This document shows positions 17,859 to 27,868 of a stretch of DNA of 64,000 nucleotides, piece by piece. Under the pieces are notes generated by a model, which saw nothing but the letters and a program-made list of their open reading frames with translations, did no database searches and was not told the origin of the DNA. Source of the stretch: UBA868 sp016776875 (GTDB lineage Bacteria > Pseudomonadota > Gammaproteobacteria > Arenicellales > UBA868); the NCBI GenBank assembly GCA_051201585.1, contig CP179198.1, positions 682,001-746,000 of the forward strand. Reading direction: 5' to 3'. Positions within the stretch are counted from its first letter, which is position 1. Each line of letters opens with the position of its first letter. The position numbers were made by a program, and so were the translations under genes.

Positions 17859-19121
17859 TCAATTCGTCCGTGACATATTTTGAGAAGGGGAGCGCATTCG
17901 CAAAGCCACCACGACTAGCACATTACCCGCCAAGGCATACAGACCGAATAGGGTGCAGATCAATCCAATACTCATGCCGATATCTATGAGTATTCCCATG
18001 ATCACAGGCCCAAGCGCCGATGACAACACCATCAGGGCCATAAATAAGCCCTTTATCGCACCCAGGTAACGGACACCGTAAAGCTCAGGCCAAAGCGCAG
18101 AGACGGCTGTCAAGACAAGCGCGGAGTGAATACCCAGCATTGCCATGTACGGAATGACAGTTAGGTAGTGGGTTGCATTCGCGAGAATCAAGCAGCTCGC
18201 AACTAAGGGAATGAGAATAAATTGCGTTACTTTAATGGCCGTAAAGCGGTCGATAAGGGGCCCCGCAATGAGCATCGTTATCGTACCTGTGATTGCGTAC
18301 AGGATATAGGTGCCTGTTACCCACTCACTGCTCCATCCTTTGGTAGCAGCGATATTCAGATGATGAAAGAAAAATGCGGTGACAATCATCGACGATGATA
18401 ACAATCCGGGCGCCATTAAGTAGTATCTCGGGTCCCGGAGTACCTGACGTCGGGTCCATGCAGGCCTGATCGCGGAGAGCGACTGGGAGGATTCGGAAAT
18501 ATCGTCAACATGTTTTTGGTGGAATTTTTCATGCCGGCTAAGAAGCCAGATTGTGGCGGGTATTGCTGTTAATCCAATAAAAATAGCGGAACTTGCGTAT
18601 GTCCAGCGCCAGCCGATGAGTGAAATTAAAACAACGGCAACAAATGGTAGGAGCGATTCTCCGAGGGTATAGCCCATCGCACCGATCGCGATTGCGCGCC
18701 CACGATCTCGCTCGAAGTAACGGGCCATGCTGGTGACTGATACGTGTGATGCGAGTCCTTGCCCTGCCTGGCGAAGTAAAAAAATAGCCAACACTAGCCC
18801 AATAGAACCTTGAATCACTGAGGCATATGCGCAAGCGGTAACCAGCAACACATTTACGCCCAGTGCATAATGACTCAATCGAAAGCGGTCAATGAGGGCG
18901 CCACTAAAAGGCATCACCAGCGCACTTCCGAGCGTTCCCAGCAGATAGATTGTTCCCCAGGCTGTATGACTGAGGCTAAATTCGGACTGAATAGCGGGAC
19001 CAAAAACACCAACAAAATAGGTTTGACCAAAACTTGAGTAGAGCGCCATGAGAAAACTAAACACCATGAGCCGTGAATTGACGGCAAATAATCGACTGTA
19101 GCCAGTGATTGCAGTTTTCAT
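17859..19121 (-). CDS. MFS transporter
   Basis: 420 residues with about twelve hydrophobic segments and the MFS loop between helices 2 and 3 (GALIDRFRLSHYALG). Helix 1 starts at about residue 15 without a signal peptide. The central loop (HEKFHQKHVDDISESSQS) divides the two halves. It resembles the oxalate/formate-antiporter or monocarboxylate-type group of MFS permeases, but the substrate cannot be deduced. It ends 9 bp before srkA and may share its transcript. Confidence 0.8.
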   Translation of the reverse strand: MKTAITGYSRLFAVNSRLMVFSFLMALYSSFGQTYFVGVFGPAIQSEFSLSHTAWGTIYLLGTLGSALVMPFSGALIDRFRLSHYALGVNVLLVTACAYASVIQGSIGLVLAIFLLRQAGQGLASHVSVTSMARYFERDRGRAIAIGAMGYTLGESLLPFVAVVLISLIGWRWTYASSAIFIGLTAIPATIWLLSRHEKFHQKHVDDISESSQSLSAIRPAWTRRQVLRDPRYYLMAPGLLSSSMIVTAFFFHHLNIAATKGWSSEWVTGTYILYAITGTITMLIAGPLIDRFTAIKVTQFILIPLVASCLILANATHYLTVIPYMAMLGIHSALVLTAVSALWPELYGVRYLGAIKGLFMALMVLSSALGPVIMGILIDIGMSIGLICTLFGLYALAGNVLVVVALRMRSPSQNMSRTN

Positions 19122-19378
19122 GACTTAAATTTTCTGTGGGTGTTTAAGGCGAAAAACGCTCATGCGCATGTACTGAAGCCTTCAATTGGGTCCGCACGAT
19201 AGCACAGTAAGAGAATGAGACTCCTGGGATCTCTCACTATGGTTTGGCTCTGCGCAATTCAGCGAATCGACTTTAAAACCTTTAAAGCGACATCCGCGAC
19301 TGAATCAACGACATCAACGGCCACAGTCGACGAAAGATGCATTAACTTTCGCCAAAAGAAAAGTGGTGAGGTTCTGCA

Positions 19379-20332
19379 ATGACAAAAAATGTGCAGCAAA
19401 ACTCCCGAGGAATTCTTCTCGTTATTCTTGCGATGAGTGTTTTTTCGATTCAGGATGTTTTGATCAAGTTTATCTCCAGTAATGTCTCGCTATTCCAGAT
19501 TCTTTTCTATCGCTCCGTGATTGGCGCACTTTTGATTATCATATTTCAAAGAGCAATTGGGCAAACGATTCGACTCTGGACGGCCTATCCTGCGCTTTCA
19601 TTACTTCGAGGCGTATTTTTCTTCTTTGGATATTCAGCTTTTTATTTTGCGCAATCTAAAATGCCGATCGCAAATGCTACGGTGCTATTTTTAGTGAGTC
19701 CTTTTTTTATCACTATCCTGTCGATTTACTTTTTCAATAGCCGGGTCGGGTCACGCAGATGGATTGCCATGCTCGTTGGTTTTTCTGGAGTCGCCTTTAT
19801 TGTTCAGCCAGAGACGAGCCAATTCGGCTGGATCTATTTGCTACCCGTGGGGGTCGCATTGGTCTATGCGATGTCCATGATGATTGCTAAAAAAACTGCA
19901 GGAGAGGACACGGTTTATCAGCAGGTTATTGTGATGTATTTTGTAACCGCTATTTTGTCAGGATTAATGGGTTTAATTTTTGGCGATGGCAGTATTGCAG
20001 ATTTTGGAATTGAAGGTATCGAGTTTATTTCTCATCCTTGGCGCCTCAATATTTTTTCGATTAACGCATCTCTTGTTGTGATTGCAGGCATAGGAACAAC
20101 CGGCTTTATTCTGCTGCACAGTGCCTATCGAATCGCCGATCCCGCAATCATCTCGCCTTATGAGTACAGTGGACTCGCGACTGTAGGTATTTTGGCGTTT
20201 TTTGTTTTTGGGGAAGTTCCCAATATTCAAGCGATAACGGGGATGCTTTTGATCGTGGGCGCCGGGATATATTTATTTAATCGCGAGCGACTGCAGGGCC
20301 AAGATAATGCCGCGGAAGCTTCCTTACGTTAA
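19379..20332 (+). CDS. EamA-family (drug/metabolite) transporter
   Basis: 317 residues, ten predicted transmembrane helices in two EamA repeats of about 140 residues. Typical features are the N-terminal RGILLVILAMSVFSIQDVLIK, SLLRGVFFFFGYSAFYFAQ and the second-repeat PYEYSGLATVGILAFFVFGE. This group includes exporters and importers of small metabolites (S-adenosylmethionine, riboflavin, amino acids), and the substrate is not apparent here. The gene is divergent from the MFS gene across 257 bp. Note that AAGCTT occurs eight codons before the stop; if the AGCT-linked extra base seen elsewhere also occurred here, the true C-terminus would be slightly different, ending at 20345. Confidence 0.85.
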   Translation: MTKNVQQNSRGILLVILAMSVFSIQDVLIKFISSNVSLFQILFYRSVIGALLIIIFQRAIGQTIRLWTAYPALSLLRGVFFFFGYSAFYFAQSKMPIANATVLFLVSPFFITILSIYFFNSRVGSRRWIAMLVGFSGVAFIVQPETSQFGWIYLLPVGVALVYAMSMMIAKKTAGEDTVYQQVIVMYFVTAILSGLMGLIFGDGSIADFGIEGIEFISHPWRLNIFSINASLVVIAGIGTTGFILLHSAYRIADPAIISPYEYSGLATVGILAFFVFGEVPNIQAITGMLLIVGAGIYLFNRERLQGQDNAAEASLR

Positions 20333-20359
20333 TAAAGCGCATTAAATGATGTTCTTATG

Positions 20360-20392
20360 ACCCGCGCTACGGAGGCCACTGAGCGGGTTTTC
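20360..20392 (+). terminator. Probable terminator hairpin after the EamA gene
   Basis: ACCCGC (20360-20365) and GCGGGT (20383-20388) form a 6-bp GC-rich stem with a 17-nt loop, followed by TTTTC. The loop contains CGGAGGCCA, which is perfectly complementary to TGGCCTCCG at 20423-20431 in the typA leader, so an alternative or pseudoknotted fold is possible. Confidence 0.5.
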
Positions 20393-20523
20393 GAGAACCT
20401 CTATGGGCGGTTACGCTTTAGTTGGCCTCCGATCAAGACTTAAGCGGCTGACGCTACTATAATGCGCCGTCTCATCCGCGCGCCGGACCCGCGCCTGGTC
20501 CTTGCTTTTCACTGGAATCTTGA

Positions 20524-22350
20524 ATGCATCCCGCTATTACTAATCTGCGAAACATCGCAATCATCGCTCATGTTGATCATGGCAAAACAACGCTCGTTGA
20601 TCAACTGTTACAGCAATCTGGAACACTCAGTTCGCACGGAGAGTTTGCAGAACGGGTTATGGACTCAAATGTGCTCGAGCGAGAAAGGGGGATCACGATC
20701 CTGGCCAAGAATACAGCGATTCAGTGGCAGGGTTGGCGTATTAATATCGTGGACACTCCGGGCCATGCCGATTTTGGCGGTGAAGTTGAACGCGTCTTGT
20801 CAATGGTTGATTCTGTATTGCTGCTGGTTGATGCCGTAGAGGGACCGATGCCGCAGACTCGTTTTGTTACGGAAAAAGCATTAGGCCATGGCCTGAGTCC
20901 GATTGTCGTAATCAATAAAGTGGACCGACCTGGCGCGCGACCCGAGTGGGCCGTTGATCAAACCTTTGATTTATTTGATCGCTTAGGTGCTTCAGATGAC
21001 CAGTTGGATTTTCCGGTCATCTACGCGTCTGCGCTTCAAGGATGGGCTGCCAATCACGCTGAGCAGAACGGTGTTGAGGATATGAAAGCGCTGTTCGAAG
21101 CGATCGTGACTCATGCGCCCTCGCCGAGCGTAGATCCAGAAGGTGCTTTTCAGATGCGGATCAGCGCGCTGGATTATTCATCCTACGTGGGTGTTATTGG
21201 AATCGGTCGAATCCAGCGAGGTCAATTGTCACGAAATGACACAATAACTGTGGCGGCACCTGACGGGACATCTCGGAAAGGCCGTATTCTGCAAATTCTT
21301 GGCTTTCAGGGGCTCGAACGAGTGGAAACGGAGACGGCCCTTGCGGGCGATATCGTAGCCGTCACGGGCCTCGATCCCTTGAGTATTTCAGACACCCTCT
21401 GTGATCCTGCAACGGTAGAGCGCTTGTCACCGCTGAGCGTCGATCAGCCGACGTTGAGCATGACTTTTCAGGTTAACGATTCTCCTTTCGCGGGCCGCGA
21501 GGGCAAGTTTGTCACCAGTCGAAATCTGAAAGAGCGTCTGGAACGTGAGTTGATTCACAATGTTGCGCTGCGGGTTGAATTGATGGATGACCCGGATAAG
21601 TTCCGAGTGTCTGGTCGAGGCGAACTTCATTTGTCAGTGCTTATCGAAAATATGCGGCGAGAGGGTTACGAGCTTGCGATCTCCCGTCCTGAAGTGATCA
21701 TGCTTGAGGAAGATGGCAAGGTGCTTGAGCCTTTTGAGACACTGACTGTCGATGTTGAGGATGATTATCAGGGTCGGGTCATGGAAAGGTTGGGCGAGAG
21801 GCGTGCGGAAATACGGGATATTCTTCCTGATGGGCGAGGGAGAGTGAGACTTGATTACATTGTTCCCAGTCGTGGTTTAATTGGTTTTCGATCAGAGTTT
21901 CTGACAATCAGCTCGGGTACCGGTCTGATGTATCACTCGTTTGATCATTATGGGCCTCGAATTGATGGCCATCTCGCAGAACGAAATAATGGCGTTTTGA
22001 TTTCGATGGCGAGTGGAAAAGCGTTAGCTTATGCACTGTTTAATCTGCAGGAAAGGGGTCGACTTTTTATCGGTCACGCGACCGACGTTTACGAGGGGAT
22101 GGTGATTGGTATTCACTCAAGATCGAATGATCTGACGGTCAATCCACTCAAAGCGAAGCAGCTGACTAACATTCGCGCCGCCGGGACCGATGAAAACATT
22201 CTTCTCACACCGCCAGTGTCCACAACGCTGGAGTATGCGCTTGAATTTATCAATGATGATGAATTGGTTGAGGTGACCCCAAAAACAATTCGTATCCGTA
22301 AGAAATGGCTGCTAGAGCACGAGCGAAAACGTGCCAGCCGGGCAGCCTAG
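20524..22350 (+). CDS. typA: Ribosome-associated GTPase TypA/BipA
   Basis: 608 residues, normal length for TypA, a translational GTPase of the EF-G/LepA class that assists ribosome assembly and stress adaptation. G1 HVDHGKTT (about 16-23), G2 around RERGITI, G3 DTPGHADFGGEVER, G4 NKVDRP. The C-terminal part keeps the TypA-specific PSRGLIGFRSEF and RSNDLTVNPLKAKQLTNIRA. The protein starts at ATG 20524 (HPAITNLRNIAIIAHVDHG). It converges on ppsA with 13 bp between the two stops. Confidence 0.97.
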   Translation: MHPAITNLRNIAIIAHVDHGKTTLVDQLLQQSGTLSSHGEFAERVMDSNVLERERGITILAKNTAIQWQGWRINIVDTPGHADFGGEVERVLSMVDSVLLLVDAVEGPMPQTRFVTEKALGHGLSPIVVINKVDRPGARPEWAVDQTFDLFDRLGASDDQLDFPVIYASALQGWAANHAEQNGVEDMKALFEAIVTHAPSPSVDPEGAFQMRISALDYSSYVGVIGIGRIQRGQLSRNDTITVAAPDGTSRKGRILQILGFQGLERVETETALAGDIVAVTGLDPLSISDTLCDPATVERLSPLSVDQPTLSMTFQVNDSPFAGREGKFVTSRNLKERLERELIHNVALRVELMDDPDKFRVSGRGELHLSVLIENMRREGYELAISRPEVIMLEEDGKVLEPFETLTVDVEDDYQGRVMERLGERRAEIRDILPDGRGRVRLDYIVPSRGLIGFRSEFLTISSGTGLMYHSFDHYGPRIDGHLAERNNGVLISMASGKALAYALFNLQERGRLFIGHATDVYEGMVIGIHSRSNDLTVNPLKAKQLTNIRAAGTDENILLTPPVSTTLEYALEFINDDELVEVTPKTIRIRKKWLLEHERKRASRAA

Positions 22351-22363
22351 CAGGTCTATTGCG

Positions 22364-24727
22364 CTATATTTTTTGTCCTGCCAAATGAAGCCAGGTCGCG
22401 AGAATGCTGTCTGGATTCAAAGAAACGCTTTCGATACCTTCCTCCATCAACCACCTCGCAAGATCAGGATGATCTGAAGGCCCTTGGCCGCAGATACCCA
22501 CATACTTGTTAGCTTTCCGACAGGCAGAGATCGCGCTGTGCAGAAGCGCTTTGACCGCCTCATTTCTCTCATCGAATAAATGGGCAATATCGGCGGAGTC
22601 GCGATCAAGGCCTAGTGTTAGTTGGGTGAGATCATTTGATCCTATTGAGAATCCATCAAAATGTTCGAGGAATGCGTCAGCCAGAATTGCATTGGACGGG
22701 ATCTCGCACATCATAATAATTTTAAGATCGTTGACTCCTCTTGTGAGCCCATTGGCGTCGAGAAGTCCGATCACTTCTTTTGCTTCTTGTATTGTCCGCA
22801 CAAACGGAACCATTAACCAAATATTTGTAAGACCCATTTCGTCTCGGACAAACTTGAGTGCGCGACACTCAAGTTCGAAGCAGTCACGAAAATCAGGATT
22901 AATATAACGAGATGCACCGCGAAATCCTAACATCGGGTTATCTTCTTTTGGCTCAAAATCGGCTCCGCCGATCATATTGGCATATTCGTTGGATTTGAAA
23001 TCTGATAGCCGGACAATTACCGGTTTTGGATTAAAAGCGGCCCCAATATGGGAGATGCCTTCTACGAGTTTTTTGATATAAAAATCAACCGGATCATCAT
23101 AGCCTGCGATGATCCGGCGAATATGATCCTGTAACGTAGGGTCGAGCTGGTTGAATTGGAGTATTGCTTTTGGATGCACGCCAATGGTGGTGTTGATGAT
23201 GAATTCAAGGCGAGCGAGACCCACACCTGCGTTGGGAAGTGACTGAAAATCAAATGCCCGTTCGGGGTTACCGATGTTCATCGAAATTTTAAACGGCAGT
23301 TCTGGCATATTAGCCAGGTCGATTTTTTCGACCTCGAAATTCAGTTTGCCTTTGTAAACTTTTCCAGTATCTCCTTCAGCGCACGATACAGTGACATCCT
23401 CTCCTTCAGATAGTGTCGAGGTCGCTTTTCCACACCCCACCACTGCTGGAATGCCAAGTTCGCGAGCAATAATGGCGGCGTGGCAGGTGCGACCTCCTCG
23501 ATTGGTAACGATACCGCCCGAACGCTTCATGACCGGTTCCCAGTCAGGATCCGTCATGTCGGTTACCAGAATGTCCCCGTCTTGCACTTTGTCGAGATCT
23601 TTTACCGAAGGTACTAATTTCACAGTGCCAGAGCCGATTCGACTTCCGATGCTTCGTCCTTCACATAACACGACTCCGGTATCATGCATTCGATATCGTT
23701 CGAGGACTTGGGCGTGTTTACGACTTTGAACCGTTTCAGGCCTTGCTTGCAAGATAAGGAGGGCACCGGTTTCTCCATCAAGCCCCCACTCGATATCCAT
23801 CGGGCGTCCGTAGTGCGTTTCAATTGTTGTCGCCATTTTTGCCAACGATGTAATTTGGCTATCCGAAAGTGAGAACTGTTGCTGTTCCTCGATAGTGGTA
23901 TCCACTGTTTTGACTGGAGGGTTCTCGTCCGGATCAGCATAGATCATTTTGATGAGTTTGCTGCCGAGGTGTCGACGCAAAATGGCCGGTCGACCTGACA
24001 GTAAGGTTGGTTTGTGGACATAAAACTCATCGGGATTGACAGCGCCCTGCACCACGCATTCGCCGAGACCTACGCTCGAAGTAATGAAGACGGCATCTGA
24101 AAAGCCTGATTCTGTATCGAGCGTAAACGCAACACCGCTCGCACCAATATCAGTTCGCACCATGCGCTGGATACCAGCAGAGATCGCAACGTCAGCATGG
24201 TTGAAGCCTTGATGAACTCGATAGGCAATTGCTCGATCGTTAAAGAGTGAGGCAAATACTTCGCGCACAGCTTTTAGTACATTATCGATCCCGCGGACAT
24301 TCAGGAAAGCTTCTTGTTGTCCCGCAAATGAAGCTTCCGGGAGATCTTCTGCGGTGGCTGATGATCGAACGGCGACTGCAGTATCGCTTCCCAGTTTGAG
24401 GTATTGGGTGCTAATCTCTTTTTCGAGCACTGAGGGGAGGGGGGCGTCGACGATCTCGGATCGAATCGCCTCCCCGGTTTTTTTGAGCTCGGCAACATTG
24501 TCAACGTCGAGCCCTTCCAGACGCGCGTTGATGTGTTCAGACAGCTGATTATGGTGAAGGAACTCGGTGAACGCTTCAGCCGTGGTTGCAAATCCGTCAG
24601 GGACGCTGATGCCCGCACCAGCCAATTGGCTTATCATTTCTCCGAGAGAAGCGTTTTTACCCCCGACGAGCCCGACATCCTTAATACCGAGATTAGAGAA
24701 CCAATGAACGCGTTGCTCTTTATTCAT
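22364..24727 (-). CDS. ppsA: Phosphoenolpyruvate synthase
   Basis: 787 residues, cytoplasmic enzyme converting pyruvate, ATP and water to PEP, AMP and phosphate for gluconeogenesis. N-terminal ATP-grasp domain (LVGGKNASLGEMI; VAVRSSATAEDLPEASFAGQ), central phosphohistidine domain with GGRTCHAAIIARELG, and C-terminal PEP/pyruvate barrel (GFRGASRY; MCEIPSNAILAD; SIGSNDLTQLTLGLDR; CGQGPSDHPD). Divergent from ppsR, its own regulator, across 94 bp, a common and functionally coherent arrangement. Both AAGCTT sites inside it (24308, 24327) are intact in frame, which shows that AGCT sites are not always disrupted in this sequence. Confidence 0.97.
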   Translation of the reverse strand: MNKEQRVHWFSNLGIKDVGLVGGKNASLGEMISQLAGAGISVPDGFATTAEAFTEFLHHNQLSEHINARLEGLDVDNVAELKKTGEAIRSEIVDAPLPSVLEKEISTQYLKLGSDTAVAVRSSATAEDLPEASFAGQQEAFLNVRGIDNVLKAVREVFASLFNDRAIAYRVHQGFNHADVAISAGIQRMVRTDIGASGVAFTLDTESGFSDAVFITSSVGLGECVVQGAVNPDEFYVHKPTLLSGRPAILRRHLGSKLIKMIYADPDENPPVKTVDTTIEEQQQFSLSDSQITSLAKMATTIETHYGRPMDIEWGLDGETGALLILQARPETVQSRKHAQVLERYRMHDTGVVLCEGRSIGSRIGSGTVKLVPSVKDLDKVQDGDILVTDMTDPDWEPVMKRSGGIVTNRGGRTCHAAIIARELGIPAVVGCGKATSTLSEGEDVTVSCAEGDTGKVYKGKLNFEVEKIDLANMPELPFKISMNIGNPERAFDFQSLPNAGVGLARLEFIINTTIGVHPKAILQFNQLDPTLQDHIRRIIAGYDDPVDFYIKKLVEGISHIGAAFNPKPVIVRLSDFKSNEYANMIGGADFEPKEDNPMLGFRGASRYINPDFRDCFELECRALKFVRDEMGLTNIWLMVPFVRTIQEAKEVIGLLDANGLTRGVNDLKIIMMCEIPSNAILADAFLEHFDGFSIGSNDLTQLTLGLDRDSADIAHLFDERNEAVKALLHSAISACRKANKYVGICGQGPSDHPDLARWLMEEGIESVSLNPDSILATWLHLAGQKI

Positions 24728-24821
24728 AGTGCTTATTCATAGACAATTAGGGTATGTGGAATATGACTTTGTTTTTACTCAATCATGCTGGCGGACTTGA
24801 ACCAGTTGTCGATACACAATC

Positions 24822-25652
24822 ATGGCATTAGCGAAGCGATCAGTTTTTATCGTCTCGGATCGAACGGGGTTGACCGCGGAGGAGCTGGCGCAGACTCTTC
24901 TCACCCAGTTCCCGCAGGTCCATTTCATGACTACCGTTTTGCCCTTCGTTGATTCGGATCATAAATTGAATGAAGCCATTAGCCAAATAAATATGATTCA
25001 AGAGGCGGATGGATCGCGGCCGATCGTATTTGTTACCTTTGTAAACGCGGATTACCGAAAAAGGATAGAGCAAGCAGACGCTCTAGTAATTGATGTCTTT
25101 AGCTCTTTTCTAGGTATTCTCTCCCGCGAAATGAACCTGATACCCAGCTGGCAAGCAGGTTTCAGTCATGGGGTCGTCGATCAGGGACGCTACAATTCGA
25201 GAATTGATGCCATACACTTTGCAATGGATTGTGACGATGGCGTAAATCCAGATGCCTATGATCAGGCAGATCTCATTTTGGTCGGCGTGTCTCGAAGCGG
25301 CAAAACGCCGACTTGTGTATATCTTGCTATGCACTTCGGACTTTACTGCGCGAATTATCCGTTGACCGAGGACGATTACTTGGATGACGGATTGCCTTCG
25401 ACTCTTGGCAAGTATCGCGATCGACTGGTAGGGCTTACGATTGATGCGAGACGACTTCATGAGATTCGCCAAAAGCGTCGCCCGGATAGTGAATATGCCA
25501 GACTCGATCAATGCCAGATAGAGGTTAGGCGAGCCGAAGATCTATTCAGGCATTGCGGCATTTTGATGGCTGACACGTCGGGCATTTCAGTGGAAGAAAT
25601 TGCGACGACTCTATTGCAAAAAACTGGACTCCGCCGTGAATATCTTGGATAG
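24822..25652 (+). CDS. ppsR: PEP synthase regulatory protein (bifunctional kinase/pyrophosphorylase)
   Basis: 276 residues of the PSRP (former DUF299) family. It inactivates PEP synthase by ADP-dependent phosphorylation of a Thr near the catalytic His and reactivates it by phosphorolysis. Seen: SDRTGLTAEELAQTLLTQFP at the N-terminus, AMDCDDGVNPDAYDQADLIL and the nucleotide-binding GVSRSGKTPTCVYLA (about residues 151-165), plus DDYLDDGLPSTLG. The divergent neighbour is ppsA, its target. Confidence 0.95.
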   Translation: MALAKRSVFIVSDRTGLTAEELAQTLLTQFPQVHFMTTVLPFVDSDHKLNEAISQINMIQEADGSRPIVFVTFVNADYRKRIEQADALVIDVFSSFLGILSREMNLIPSWQAGFSHGVVDQGRYNSRIDAIHFAMDCDDGVNPDAYDQADLILVGVSRSGKTPTCVYLAMHFGLYCANYPLTEDDYLDDGLPSTLGKYRDRLVGLTIDARRLHEIRQKRRPDSEYARLDQCQIEVRRAEDLFRHCGILMADTSGISVEEIATTLLQKTGLRREYLG

Positions 25653-25673
25653 AAACATAATGGGAAGAATGTT

Positions 25674-27002
25674 GTGAGTCAGGGAAGTATTGGGTTTGTA
25701 AGTCTGGGCTGCGCGAAGGCAACGGTTGATTCGGAAAGGATCCTGACCGAGTTAAGAGCAGAGGGCTATGAATTTAGCGATCAATATGACCTGGCAGATG
25801 TCGTCGTCGTAAATACTTGCGGGTTTATTGAATCGGCAGTTGAAGAGTCACTCTCAGTCATTGAAGAAGCGGTCGGCACTAACGGTCAGGTCATAGTGAC
25901 AGGATGCCTTGGTGCGCGCTCGGATATGCTAAAGAAAAAGTTTCCCAGTCTATTAGCGGTTACCGGCCCGCACGATAAAGATGCCGTTTTGGCAGCGATC
26001 CATGAAGCGGTGCCACCTGTTCACGAGCCGCTTTATCACTTATTGCCCCCGGGTGGGATCAAACTGACTCCTCGACATTATGCGTATTTGAAGATCTCTG
26101 AGGGCTGTAACCATAAATGCAGTTTTTGCATCATTCCTTCGATGCGGGGTCGCCTTTCGAGTCGCCCTCCCCGCGACATTGTTGAAGAGGCGGTAAGTTT
26201 GCGGGAAGCAGGCGTGCAAGAACTCCTCGTGGTCTCTCAAGATACAAGTGCTTATGGCATTGATTTAAAGGAAGATGCCGATCTTATGATGGGGACGGCG
26301 CTTCGGCCAAATATTGTTCAGTTATCAGAGGCCCTTGCAGAGCTTGAGTTATGGGTTCGGCTTCACTATGTGTATCCCTACCGAAGTGTTGATCGGCTGG
26401 TTGAATTAATGGCGGATGGTTTAATATTGCCTTATCTTGACGTTCCTTTTCAGCATTCAAGCCCCAAAGTGCTGCGTCAAATGAAGCGCCCTGCGAGCGG
26501 GGAGGATAATCTTGAGAGAGTGGAAAGCTGGCGCGCGCTATGTCCGGATATCGCAATTCGGAGTACGTTTATTGTTGGATTCCCGGGTGAGACAGATGAA
26601 GACTTCCAGCACTTGCTCGAATTTCTACAAAACGCCAAGCTCGATCGGGTGGGCTGTTTCAGCTATTCTCCCGTCGAGGGCGCAACCGCGAATAAACTCG
26701 CTAATCCTGTTGACCCTGAACTTGCGGAAGAAAGACGTGAGGTGTTAATGGCGACTCAAGCGCGCATTTCTTCAGAACGTTTGCAACTGAGGGTAGGTAC
26801 AACCTGCGTCGCAATTATTGATGAAGCGACGCCAACGGAAATAATTGCTAGAAGTTATGCTGAATCTCCGGAAGTCGACGGCGTCATTCGGATTAGTTCA
26901 GGTCAAGACTTAAAGTCGGGGGATCAGGTATTCATAAAAATAACCGACAGTGATGAATATGACCTGTTTGGTGAATTGACCACTGATTCAGATCAGATTT
27001 GA
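25674..27002 (+). CDS. rimO: Ribosomal protein S12 methylthiotransferase RimO
   Basis: 442 residues; radical SAM methylthiotransferase acting on the conserved Asp of ribosomal protein S12. N-terminal MTTase domain GFVSLGCAKATVDSE with cluster cysteines (SLGCAKA, NTCGF, TGCLGAR), radical SAM motif CNHKCSFC (CxxxCxxC), then SFCIIPSMRGRLSSRP, and a C-terminal TRAM domain. A GTG start at 25674 lies 21 bp after ppsR and probably belongs to the same transcript. The IIPSMRG pattern favours RimO over MiaB. Confidence 0.96.
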   Translation: MSQGSIGFVSLGCAKATVDSERILTELRAEGYEFSDQYDLADVVVVNTCGFIESAVEESLSVIEEAVGTNGQVIVTGCLGARSDMLKKKFPSLLAVTGPHDKDAVLAAIHEAVPPVHEPLYHLLPPGGIKLTPRHYAYLKISEGCNHKCSFCIIPSMRGRLSSRPPRDIVEEAVSLREAGVQELLVVSQDTSAYGIDLKEDADLMMGTALRPNIVQLSEALAELELWVRLHYVYPYRSVDRLVELMADGLILPYLDVPFQHSSPKVLRQMKRPASGEDNLERVESWRALCPDIAIRSTFIVGFPGETDEDFQHLLEFLQNAKLDRVGCFSYSPVEGATANKLANPVDPELAEERREVLMATQARISSERLQLRVGTTCVAIIDEATPTEIIARSYAESPEVDGVIRISSGQDLKSGDQVFIKITDSDEYDLFGELTTDSDQI

Positions 27003-27083
27003 GACAAAAGGTGATCGATCATGAGTGTCCTGAGAACGTCATGGTAAGTTTTTTTGGGCGCTTAAAGTGATGCGGATACATTA

Positions 27084-27806
27084 ATGCAGGCGTTATCAGA
27101 TTCATTTGGGTTGGCTTTTGGGCTGATTGTCGGGCTGGATCCAGATCTCCTTGAAATTGTTTCACTTTCCTTGAAAGTGAGTCTCCTTGCCGTCACTTTC
27201 GCACTGATTTTAGGTTTGCCGCTCGGCGCGGCGCTTGCGATCGGTCGCTTCCCCGGGCGATTTGGCCTCACAGTTGTGATTAATTCTTTTATGGGTATGC
27301 CGCCCGTCGTCGTGGGACTGCTTGTTTATCTTGCGCTTTCCCGGGCAGGGCCCCTTGGCGTGCTGGGACTTCTTTACACTCCCACGGCGATGGTGATTGC
27401 GCAGGTGCTGCTTATCACGCCGATCGTGGTCTCACTGACAAGGCAAACCATAGAGGAATTAGATTCCCAATATCGTGAGTATTTTCTATCCCTCGGTATT
27501 AAACGCCTTCCCAAGCTACTCACTTTTTTATGGGAGGCAAGATTTAGTCTCGTTACAGTTTGTTTGGCAGGTTTTGGCCGAGCAATTTCTGAAGTTGGGG
27601 CGGTAATGATCGTGGGCGGTAATATTGATCATCTCACTCGAGTCATGACGACCGCAATCGCTTTGGAAACTTCAAAAGGTGATCTTGCGTTGGCGATGGC
27701 CCTGGGTATCATTCTCATGCTGATTGCGTTTAGCGTTAATCTTCTAATTGCCTTGATTCGGCCCTCGAATAATTCTTCCATAACAAGCAAAATGTTCTCG
27801 AGATAG
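27084..27806 (+). CDS. tupB: Tungstate-type ABC transporter permease TupB
   Basis: 240 residues, five or six helices. It matches the TupB/ModB-like permeases: SLKVSLLAVTFALILGLPLG near the N-terminus, VINSFMGMPPVVVGLLVYL and the ATPase contact loop around FLSLGIKRLPKLLTFLWEA, then AGFGRAISEVGAVMIVGGNI, a signature of the tungstate-specific group. The binding protein gene tupA follows at 63 bp, but no ATPase gene (tupC) is found on either side, so the third subunit must be encoded elsewhere or borrowed. Confidence 0.9.
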   Translation: MQALSDSFGLAFGLIVGLDPDLLEIVSLSLKVSLLAVTFALILGLPLGAALAIGRFPGRFGLTVVINSFMGMPPVVVGLLVYLALSRAGPLGVLGLLYTPTAMVIAQVLLITPIVVSLTRQTIEELDSQYREYFLSLGIKRLPKLLTFLWEARFSLVTVCLAGFGRAISEVGAVMIVGGNIDHLTRVMTTAIALETSKGDLALAMALGIILMLIAFSVNLLIALIRPSNNSSITSKMFSR

Positions 27807-27868
27807 TTTGAGCTTGGTTAATAACGTCGTTCAGATCAATGTTAAGCAGTCATAATGCGTACGGGAAA

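Noticed and set aside
20319..20345. Possible further AGCT frameshift at the EamA C-terminus
   Set aside because: Only eight codons are affected and either ending is plausible, so it cannot be decided from the sequence.
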